This document shows positions 1 through 4,886 of a stretch of 5,723 bases of DNA, piece by piece (positions within the stretch are counted from its first letter, which is position 1; the number at the start of each line of letters is the position of its first letter). Source of the stretch: Chloroflexota bacterium (GTDB lineage Bacteria > Chloroflexota > Anaerolineae > Anaerolineales > Villigracilaceae); contig JAKANW010000233.1 in NCBI GenBank assembly GCA_021823555.1, forward strand, positions 1 to 5,723, in the 5' to 3' direction. Both the position numbers and the translations under genes were made by a program. The notes under the pieces were generated by a model. That model did no database searches and was not told where the DNA came from. It saw only the letters and a program-made list of their open reading frames with translations.

Positions 1-828
1 TTGCTCACCGAATTGTCGGATTGGCCCGGCGCCGTGCTCAATAGCCACAAGCCTGCCGGCCAGCCTTTTCACAAATTGTCTTTCATCGCGGACCTGGGAT
101 TACGCGTCAGCGACCCGCCCGCGAAAAAAATTACTCAAAAAGTTATGAAGCATCAATCCAAACAGGGACCGTTCCAGGTTCTGATGAACATCCCAATACA
201 TTTTGGCGGCAGCGGGAAGGATGAATGGTCGTGGGCATTGTGTGATGCGCCGGTTGTGCTCTCCTCGTTGATCCAGATGGGATTAGGTGAAGATAGGCGC
301 ATTCAGTCCGCAATCGAGCATCTGGATGGACTAGTCCGCGAAAATGGTTGGCCCTGCGCGGTCTCGCCGGAGTTGGGAAAATTTCGCGGCCCCGGGCGCA
401 AGGATGATCCCTGTCCTTTCGCAACGCTGGCAATGTTGAAAGTGCTGGCGCATATGCCTGAGTTGCAGGAGAGCAAGTCCGCAAAAATTGGGGTGGAAAC
501 TCTGCTAACCCTTTGGGATGAAAGCAAGGAACGCCATCCGTACATGTTCTTCATGGGCACGGACTTCCGCAAACTCAAAGTGCCGTTGTTCTGGTATGAC
601 ATCCTGCACGCGCTGGAGGTGTTGAGTCATTTCAAATGGGCAGGGGAAGATAAACGCTCCAAGGAAATGTTGAATGTTGTCGAATCCAAAGCAGATGAAG
701 ATGGGCGGTTCATCCCCGAATCCGTTTGGACGGCGTGGAAAGATTGGGACTTCGGTCAAAAGAAAATTCCATCCCGAGGACTGACATTGTTCGCTCTACG
801 CATTTTGAAAAGAGCGAACGCAACGTGA
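1..828 (+). CDS. Uncharacterised protein, probable alpha/alpha-toroid (prenyltransferase/squalene-cyclase-like) fold, 5' partial
   Basis: The frame is open from the first base and ends at TGA 826-828, giving 275 residues. The TTG at position 1 has no visible ribosome-binding site in this window, and the protein opens directly in a helical region (LSDWPG, residues 5-10), so the true start is probably further left. The residues suggest repeated helical hairpins, with Gly- and aromatic-rich turns such as GGSG at 69-72, WSW at 76-78, NGWPC at 115-119 and EDGRF at 233-237. That pattern recalls the alpha/alpha barrels of terpenoid cyclases and protein prenyltransferases. No DxDD-type cyclase motif is visible, so no catalytic role is claimed. 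There is no signal peptide or membrane segment in the visible part, so it is probably cytosolic. It lies 24 bp ahead of the hydrolase gene and is likely co-transcribed with it. The fold call is tentative; coding status is firm from length and context. Confidence 0.7.
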   Translation: MLTELSDWPGAVLNSHKPAGQPFHKLSFIADLGLRVSDPPAKKITQKVMKHQSKQGPFQVLMNIPIHFGGSGKDEWSWALCDAPVVLSSLIQMGLGEDRRIQSAIEHLDGLVRENGWPCAVSPELGKFRGPGRKDDPCPFATLAMLKVLAHMPELQESKSAKIGVETLLTLWDESKERHPYMFFMGTDFRKLKVPLFWYDILHALEVLSHFKWAGEDKRSKEMLNVVESKADEDGRFIPESVWTAWKDWDFGQKKIPSRGLTLFALRILKRANAT

Positions 829-852
829 GCCATCCAACTCGAAAGGAAAGCC

Positions 853-1920
853 ATGAAACGCAAAATTCTTTTTGTCTCATTGGGAGCGCTCCTGCTTGTG
901 ATCGCACTTATAGCAGGAGGATTTTGGTATATGTCCATGCAACCGTTATATCAACCGGGCATGGTGCGCGCGGAGAAAAATCTAAGCGCGCCGCTCACCC
1001 CGCCCACCCAGCCAGCCGATTCTGAAATATGGCTGGTTGAACCGAGGATTGAATTGGCTCACTTCTCGGCAGGAAAAGGGCGCAATGTCTTGGTGATACA
1101 TGGCGGGCCTGGTATGCCCTTTCTCCAACCCATGAGCGGACTGAAACCGCTGAACAGTGAATTCCGCTTCCATTACTATGACCAGCGCGGCTGCGGCGAA
1201 TCCACCCGCCCATTTGACCGCTTCAACTCAACGAATGTATACCAAAACATGACAACGCTCGAACGGACCCTTGGGCTGGGCGCGCAAATCGCAGACATCG
1301 AGCGCATCCGACAAATTCTGGGCGATGACAAGCTAATCATCATCGGACATTCATGGGGCGGATTCCTGGCGTCGCTTTATGCAGCGGAATTTCCCGAATA
1401 TGTCGAAGCGTTGATCCTGGTCTCGCCGGCCAACACGCTGGTCATGCCACAACCTGGTGCTGACAGCGACCTGTTCGCCAGCGTGCGCACAAAGTTACCG
1501 ATTGACCAACAGGCCGAGTACGACCAGTTCATGAAAGACTACATGGATTTCAATTCCATCTTCGGCAAATCCGAAGCTGACCTGGTCGCGATGAATGAAC
1601 AATTCGGGAAATATTACCAACAGGTGGTCAAAATACCCCTGTCCCCTCAGGGAAAACCCGGCGGCTGGATGGTATGGGCCGCGTACATCAGCATGGGGCA
1701 GCGGCACGACTATCGTCCTGCGTTGAAAAATGTTAACGTCCCTGTGCTGGTCATTCATGGAAAAAATGACCTCCAAAGTGAAGCCGCCAGCCGCATGTAT
1801 TCGGACACATTCCCAAACGCCCAGTTCATGGTCATTGACAACGCTGACCACTTCTCTTTTGAAGAACAACCGGAACAATTCGTATCCATCGTAAAGGCTT
1901 TCCTGGAGAGCCACAAGTAA
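853..1920 (+). CDS. Membrane-anchored alpha/beta hydrolase, proline iminopeptidase-like (peptidase S33 family)
   Basis: This 355-residue protein has a basic N-terminus (MKRK) and one hydrophobic segment at about residues 5-27, an uncleaved anchor or signal peptide that should put the catalytic domain outside the membrane. The alpha/beta-hydrolase landmarks follow in order: HGGPG at 83-87 (oxyanion-hole motif typical of prolyl aminopeptidases), DQRGCGES at 110-117, the nucleophile elbow GHSWGG at 165-170 with Ser167, Asp306 in HGKND, and His333 in NADHF. Ser167/Asp306/His333 form a complete triad, so the enzyme should be active. S33 members remove N-terminal Pro or hydrolyse other small amides and esters; the substrate here cannot be read from sequence. 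ATG 853 is supported by AAAGGA at 842-847, five bases upstream. The gene ends 15 bp before the GyrI-like gene, which suggests an operon. Confidence 0.9.
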   Translation: MKRKILFVSLGALLLVIALIAGGFWYMSMQPLYQPGMVRAEKNLSAPLTPPTQPADSEIWLVEPRIELAHFSAGKGRNVLVIHGGPGMPFLQPMSGLKPLNSEFRFHYYDQRGCGESTRPFDRFNSTNVYQNMTTLERTLGLGAQIADIERIRQILGDDKLIIIGHSWGGFLASLYAAEFPEYVEALILVSPANTLVMPQPGADSDLFASVRTKLPIDQQAEYDQFMKDYMDFNSIFGKSEADLVAMNEQFGKYYQQVVKIPLSPQGKPGGWMVWAAYISMGQRHDYRPALKNVNVPVLVIHGKNDLQSEAASRMYSDTFPNAQFMVIDNADHFSFEEQPEQFVSIVKAFLESHK

Positions 1921-1935
1921 GGAAAGGAATCCAGT

Positions 1936-2580
1936 ATGAAAACCCTTGATCTGAAAAAAGACCTGAAAGTGTTCTACCAACCGTCTGCCAAAAAAGTGGA
2001 GATCGTCCAAATCCCCCGCTTCCAATTTGCCATGATCCACGGCGCCATCGAAAAAGGATTTGAACCCGGCAACTCGCCCGCCTTCCAGGAAGCGACGCAG
2101 GCTTTGTACGGCATATCCTACACGCTCAAATTCATGCTCAAGAAACGCAAGACGAATACAATTGATTATCCCGTCATGGCGCTGGAAGGATTGTGGTGGG
2201 TGGAGGACGGCGTCTTCGACATCACCATCAAGGACAATTGGTTTTACACATTGATGATGATGCAGCCTGATGTCATCACGAAGGATATTTTCGCGGAGGG
2301 ACTCGAACAAGTTCGCAAGAAGCGCGGGGACAGCCCTGCCCTGTCGAAATTACAACTGGAATGTTTTGAAGAGGGACTGTGCGCGCAAGTCATGCACATT
2401 GGGCCTTACGCCACCGAACCCGCCACCATCGAACACATGAAAGAATTTATAACTGCAAACGGCTACCAAGACCGGGTCGGCCTCGGCGGCAAGCATCACG
2501 AGATCTATCTCGGCGACCCGCGCAAGACGGACCCTGCAAAACTCAAAACGGTATTGAGGCATCCGATAGAGAAGATATAA
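1936..2580 (+). CDS. GyrI-like domain protein (small-molecule-binding fold)
   Basis: The 214-residue protein matches stand-alone GyrI-like (SOUL/BRE-AraC effector-domain superfamily) proteins. Recognisable blocks are YPVMALEGLWW at 78-88, HIGPY at 154-158 and the C-terminal block with HHEIYLGDPRKTDPAKLKT at 187-205, a conserved ending of this family. The fold binds small hydrophobic or cationic molecules. In regulators such as BmrR or Rob it is fused to a DNA-binding domain; here there is no helix-turn-helix, membrane segment or signal peptide, so it is a lone cytosolic ligand-binding or possibly hydrolytic domain. Start ATG 1936 has GGAAAGGA at 1921-1928 upstream, directly after the hydrolase stop. 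Co-expression with the hydrolase is inferred from the 15-bp gap. The ligand is unknown. Confidence 0.85.
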   Translation: MKTLDLKKDLKVFYQPSAKKVEIVQIPRFQFAMIHGAIEKGFEPGNSPAFQEATQALYGISYTLKFMLKKRKTNTIDYPVMALEGLWWVEDGVFDITIKDNWFYTLMMMQPDVITKDIFAEGLEQVRKKRGDSPALSKLQLECFEEGLCAQVMHIGPYATEPATIEHMKEFITANGYQDRVGLGGKHHEIYLGDPRKTDPAKLKTVLRHPIEKI

Positions 2581-2591
2581 TTCCGTGATGC

Positions 2592-2647
2592 CGTTGCGAG
2601 ACGGCGTCCTGAGCGCAGCGCAGTCGAAGGATGCCGACGAAGCAATG
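2592..2647. repeat. Intergenic imperfect palindromic repeat containing a CCTGAGCG...GTCGAAGG core
   Basis: Most of the gap between the GyrI-like gene and yjbQ is a 56-bp imperfect palindrome. The outer arms are 2592-2597 and 2642-2647 (TTGC against GCAA, plus a G-T and a C-G pair). The inner arms are 2602-2609 and 2629-2636 (CGGCGTCC against GGATGCCG, one G-T pair). The loop and closing bases, 2608-2630, carry a sequence that matches the 18-mer inside the zinc-finger gene at 3344-3361 in reverse complement, apart from one substitution and a 5-nt CAGCG tandem duplication. As RNA it could form a stem-loop between the two genes, but no T-tract follows it, so a terminator role is not supported. 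The palindrome and the shared core are seen directly; calling it a dispersed genomic repeat is inference. Confidence 0.75.
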
Positions 2648-2663
2648 ACATTTGGAATTAACC

Positions 2664-3083
2664 ATGCCAGTAAAAACCATCTCTCTTTCCCTCACCACCC
2701 ACGGTAACGCCGACATTCACGACATCACCGATCAAGTCGCCAGCCGCGTCGCCCAAAGCGGACTCAAAGACGGCGCGGTGACGATCTTCTGTCCCTCCTC
2801 TACCAGCGGCATAACCACCATCGAATACGAGTCAGGCGCATTGAGCGATTTGAAAAGACTGTTCGACGAGATCATTCCATCGAACCGCGAATACGCGCAC
2901 AACGCGCGCTGGGGCGATGGCAACGGTCACAGCCACATACGCGCCAGCTTGCTTGGCCCATCCTTGACCATCCCCTTCATGAACGGGCGTTTGACCCTGG
3001 GCGCATGGCAACAGATCATCTACGTGGATTTCGATAATAAGCCGCGTAAAAGGGAATTAATCTTGCAGATGATTGGAGAATAA
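2664..3083 (+). CDS. yjbQ: YjbQ / UPF0047 family protein (TIGR00149, annotated as secondary thiamine-phosphate synthase)
   Basis: From ATG 2664 the protein has 139 residues, the usual length for this single-domain family. Conserved blocks are CPSSTSGITTIEYE at 43-56, NARWGDGNGHSHIRASLLG at 80-98 and GRLTLGAWQQIIYVDFD at 108-124; the His-rich WGDGNGHSH segment and GAWQ are the family hallmarks. E. coli YjbQ has weak thiamine-phosphate synthase activity, and the primary role of the family is unsettled. No signal peptide or membrane segment is present, so it should be cytosolic. An in-frame TTG at 2652 would add four residues, but GGA at 2654-2656, seven bases before ATG 2664, and the fit to family length favour the ATG. 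No thiamine genes or TPP-riboswitch-like sequence are nearby. An 83-bp gap holding a palindromic repeat separates it from the upstream gene. Confidence 0.9.
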   Translation: MPVKTISLSLTTHGNADIHDITDQVASRVAQSGLKDGAVTIFCPSSTSGITTIEYESGALSDLKRLFDEIIPSNREYAHNARWGDGNGHSHIRASLLGPSLTIPFMNGRLTLGAWQQIIYVDFDNKPRKRELILQMIGE

Positions 3084-3106
3084 ACAACGCGCACGCTCTC
3101 TTTATT

Positions 3107-3115
3107 TGGTATACT
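3107..3115 (+). promoter_or_regulatory. Probable extended -10 promoter for the zinc-finger/PspC unit
   Basis: TGGTATACT at 3107-3115 reads as a TGn extension followed by the hexamer TATACT, one mismatch from consensus TATAAT. No good -35 box lies 17 bp upstream, which is common for extended -10 promoters. It sits just past the yjbQ stop, and transcription would begin near 3122, leaving a leader of about 130 nt before the next start codon. This is motif matching only. Confidence 0.5.
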
Positions 3116-3133
3116 ACGCCTAATCACTTTTGG

Positions 3134-3211
3134 AACCAGGCTTTGCCATGGCCTGTTTTCCTCCTGGTTGCTTTGGTGTGGAGTCCCTCCCGCAGGAATC
3201 TCTGCGGGAGG
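3134..3211 (+). other. Potentially structured 5' leader with two hairpins
   Basis: Two inverted repeats lie between the predicted promoter and the zinc-finger gene. The first pairs AACCAGG (3134-3140) with CCTGGTT (3163-3169), seven perfect pairs around a 22-nt loop; a competing smaller hairpin, CAGGC (3137-3141) with GCCTG (3151-3155), uses part of the same arm. The second pairs CCTCCCGCAG (3186-3195) with CTGCGGGAGG (3202-3211), ten perfect pairs around a 6-nt loop, and should be very stable. No run of T follows the second hairpin, so it is not a normal intrinsic terminator. It resembles no riboswitch family that I can identify. It could be a regulatory leader, an mRNA-stabilising structure or a further small repeat element. 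Confidence 0.5.
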
Positions 3212-3242
3212 CGCCTTTAAACCGGGTTGTAACAAAACCTTC

Positions 3243-3247
3243 AGGTG
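3243..3247 (+). promoter_or_regulatory. Ribosome-binding site deciding the zinc-finger protein start
   Basis: AGGTG at 3243-3247 complements the 16S rRNA tail and lies six bases before ATG 3254. The in-frame GTG at 3245 overlaps this site and is therefore an unlikely start. ATG 3257, nine bases from the site, is the second choice. Confidence 0.6.
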
Positions 3248-3253
3248 TCTCTT

Positions 3254-3637
3254 ATGATGTGTTTTTATCATCCGTCCCGCCCTGCCGTTGGAAACTGCAA
3301 ACACTGTCAACGCGGACTGTGCGCCGATTGCGCCGCGCTCGTGCCTTCGACTACGCTCAGGCCGGGTGATGATGTGCTGGCTTGCAAAGGCCGCCATGAA
3401 GGACAAGTCCACGCGCTGGAGCAATTGACGGCGCGCAGCATTTTGCAGGCGCAACGCGTCAGTTCAGCCTACTTGCGCAATACGATCTTCTACGGACTGG
3501 TGGGTATGTTGTTCGCAGGCTTTGGAGCCATGCAACTGCGCTTCCTTGGATTGCAAGCTGTATTCTTTATCCTGATCGGCGTGTTTTTGCTGTACGCCGC
3601 CATCGCCAACTTCGTCGAGAGCCGCAAACAAAAATAA
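3254..3637 (+). CDS. Small B-box-type zinc-finger protein with two C-terminal membrane helices
   Basis: From ATG 3254 the product has 127 residues. The N-terminal half carries a Cys/His array: C3, H6, C15, C18, C23, C26, then C44 and H48, spaced like a B-box-type zinc-binding domain (CxxH...CxxC...CxxC). The homologues I recall end this module with a Cys where this protein has His48, which can still bind zinc. A short linker leads to two hydrophobic segments at about 76-95 and 100-121, so the zinc domain probably faces the cytosol from a membrane hairpin; topology is inferred. Residues 31-36 (PSTTLR) are encoded exactly by an 18-nt dispersed repeat between C26 and C44 and look like an insertion that kept the frame. 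A PspC gene follows 76 bp downstream. A role in membrane association or protein interaction is plausible, but the function is unknown. Confidence 0.8.
   Translation: MMCFYHPSRPAVGNCKHCQRGLCADCAALVPSTTLRPGDDVLACKGRHEGQVHALEQLTARSILQAQRVSSAYLRNTIFYGLVGMLFAGFGAMQLRFLGLQAVFFILIGVFLLYAAIANFVESRKQK
3344..3361 (-). repeat. 18-nt dispersed repeat inside the zinc-finger gene (PSTTLR-encoding)
   Basis: The plus-strand 18-mer CCTTCGACTACGCTCAGG is the reverse complement of CCTGAGCGTAGTCGAAGG. It matches the core of the intergenic palindrome at 2608-2630 at 17 of 18 positions once a 5-nt duplication there is removed. It occupies exactly six codons of the host gene (P, S, T, T, L, R), so reading continues unbroken. 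It falls in the loop between the zinc-ligand pairs, where extra length should be tolerated. Confidence 0.7.
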
Positions 3638-3713
3638 AGGAACCCCTTTTTGCACTGCAACTTAATCTTCCCGGCCTGCGTATACCGAGATAGAAAACAC
3701 AAAGGAGTTCACC

Positions 3714-3926
3714 ATGACTGAGACAGCTCAAAAACAACTGACCCGCAGCCTCAACAACCGCATGATCGCAGGTGTCTGCGCCGGGCTGGGCAATTACTTC
3801 AACCTTGATCCCACTGTCGTGCGCCTGCTGTTCGTGCTGGGCTTTTTCATCGGCCTGCACTTTGGTATTGTGCTGGCCTACCTGATTATGGCGCTCATCA
3901 TCCCACAGGAAACAATCACACAGTAA
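3714..3926 (+). CDS. PspC domain protein, single-domain, membrane-associated
   Basis: The 70-residue product is almost entirely a PspC domain. RSLNNRMIAGVCAGLGNYFNLDP at 11-33 holds the family signature (basic R..N, then GVCAGLGxYFNxDP), followed by VRLLF and a hydrophobic stretch at about 36-63 that forms one long or two short membrane helices. PspC of the phage-shock response senses envelope stress and recruits PspA in proteobacteria; many bacteria carry short stand-alone PspC proteins whose role is less clear. ATG 3714 follows AGGAG at 3703-3707 at six bases. It lies 76 bp after the zinc-finger gene with no convincing promoter between them, so it is probably in the same transcript, and it ends just before a strong terminator. 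No pspA or LiaRS-like gene is in the window. The domain is certain; the stress role here is inferred. Confidence 0.9.
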   Translation: MTETAQKQLTRSLNNRMIAGVCAGLGNYFNLDPTVVRLLFVLGFFIGLHFGIVLAYLIMALIIPQETITQ

Positions 3927-3928
3927 AC

Positions 3929-3969
3929 AAAGAGACTGTCACTCGTCGGGTGGCAGTCTCTTTATTTTT
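3929..3969. terminator. Intrinsic terminator between convergent genes, probably bidirectional
   Basis: AAAGAGACTG at 3929-3938 pairs perfectly with CAGTCTCTTT at 3954-3963, and four further pairs (one G-U) at 3939-3942/3950-3953 extend it to 14 bp around a 7-nt loop. On the plus strand it is followed by a T-rich tail to 3969, right after the PspC stop. On the minus strand the arm ends in a T-rich run (CTCTTTGTTT), and the ABC gene stops at 3970, so the same hairpin can end both transcripts. Confidence 0.9.
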
Positions 3970-4875
3970 CTATCGCGCAAGGGATAAGAAGACATCCTCC
4001 AGAGTAGGCTCGCCACGCTCGATCTTTTCGACTTCCACCCCGGCATCCGTCAACACTCCTTTCAACGCTTCAGGCCGGACCCCCTGGCTGATCGTGCGTA
4101 AATGGTCCCCCGCCAACCCGACTCGGCCCACTCCTTCCACGGACGACAATTTCTCCAGACCGCGCTCCAGGGGCCGGGCATAGATCTCCCATACATCTCC
4201 CTGAACAATGGTTTTCTTTAAATTAGTGGGGGTATCCATAGCCAGCAGTTTGCCGTCGCGCATAATTCCCACGCGTTCGCAATATTCGGCTTCATCCATG
4301 TAGTGCGTGGAGACCAGGATCGTCACGCCGCCCGCAGCCAGTTCGTAGATGAGGTCCCAGAAGACTCGGCGGGCAGACGGGTCCACCCCGGAGGTCGGCT
4401 CATCCAGAAAGAGCAGCTTCGGCTCGTGGACGAGGGCAATGCCAAGCGCCAGCCGCTGCCGCCATCCGGAAGAGAGGGAACGCGTCAGGGTGGATTCATG
4501 CCCGGTCAGGCCGACCAGCTCCAACGTCCGCGCAATGCGGGCTTTGTCCGTGATCCCGTAGACGCCTCCGTAAAAGGTGATATTCTCCAGCGTGGTCAGG
4601 TCGTCATACAGGGCAAACTTCTGCGACATATACCCCGCCCGAATGCGAACTTCTTCGCTTTGCTTGAGGACATCATACCCAAGGACAGTGGCTTTGCCTT
4701 CGCTGGGCCGCAGCAGACCCAGCAACATGCGAATGGTGGTGGTTTTGCCGGAACCGTTTGGGCCAAGATAGCCAACCACTTCCCCCGCGTCTACCGTGAA
4801 ATTGATGTGGTCCACGGCCACGAAGTTGCCAAATCGCCGGGTCAGGTTTTCGACGGTGATGACAGGTTCAGTCAT
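3970..4875 (-). CDS. ABC transporter ATP-binding protein, YbhF C-terminal-half-like
   Basis: The 301-residue ATPase starts at the ATG read from 4875, with GGAG at 4886-4883 seven bases upstream. Motifs in order: Walker A GPNGSGKTT 38-46, Q-loop Gln85 in MSQKF, signature LSSGWRQRL 134-142, Walker B LLFLDEP 154-160 with catalytic Glu159, D-loop SGVD 162-165, switch His191 in STHYMDEA, and the C-terminal EPTLEDVFLSLAR extension of drug/ABC-2 type ATPases. The signature departs from LSGGQ (second Gly to Ser, Gln to Trp), recalling the second half of E. coli YbhF. It should sit on the cytosolic face of an ABC-2 exporter, paired with the product of the overlapping upstream ATPase gene. It overlaps that gene by 8 bp, indicating coupled translation. 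No permease gene follows before the terminator. A possible upstream start at 4911 lies inside the neighbouring gene and is unlikely. Confidence 0.93.
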   Translation of the reverse strand: MTEPVITVENLTRRFGNFVAVDHINFTVDAGEVVGYLGPNGSGKTTTIRMLLGLLRPSEGKATVLGYDVLKQSEEVRIRAGYMSQKFALYDDLTTLENITFYGGVYGITDKARIARTLELVGLTGHESTLTRSLSSGWRQRLALGIALVHEPKLLFLDEPTSGVDPSARRVFWDLIYELAAGGVTILVSTHYMDEAEYCERVGIMRDGKLLAMDTPTNLKKTIVQGDVWEIYARPLERGLEKLSSVEGVGRVGLAGDHLRTISQGVRPEALKGVLTDAGVEVEKIERGEPTLEDVFLSLAR

Positions 4876-4886
4876 GGTTGGTCTCC
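4868..4886 (-). promoter_or_regulatory. Stop/start overlap and ribosome-binding site linking the two ABC genes
   Basis: On the minus strand GGAG (4886-4883) is followed seven bases later by ATGACTGA (4875-4868), where the ATG begins the downstream ATPase and the TGA ends the upstream one. The 8-bp overlap favours translational coupling and near-equal amounts of two proteins expected to form a heterodimer. Confidence 0.8.

Noticed and set aside
1495..2310. A 271-codon open frame on the minus strand across the hydrolase and GyrI-like genes
   Set aside because: It lies antisense to two well-supported genes, spans their junction, and its translation shows no recognisable domain; it is a by-product of codon bias.
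2581..2663. TPP riboswitch upstream of the YjbQ gene, suggested by its thiamine annotation
   Set aside because: No CTGAGA-type thi-box is present, and the gap is too short and is filled by the palindromic repeat.
3130..3369. A 79-codon open frame across the leader and the start of the zinc-finger gene
   Set aside because: It overlaps the better-supported gene in another frame, starts with TTG without a good ribosome-binding site, and runs through the hairpins.
3636..3651. Small hairpin AAAGG/CCTTT after the zinc-finger stop, as a possible terminator
   Set aside because: The stem has only five pairs, three of them A-T, with a minimal T tail; it would be too weak to terminate reliably.
3650..3686. 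Possible promoter before the PspC gene (TTGCAC at 3650, TATACC at 3681)
   Set aside because: The boxes are 25 bp apart, far from the normal 16-18, and the -10 candidate is poor without a correctly placed TGn.
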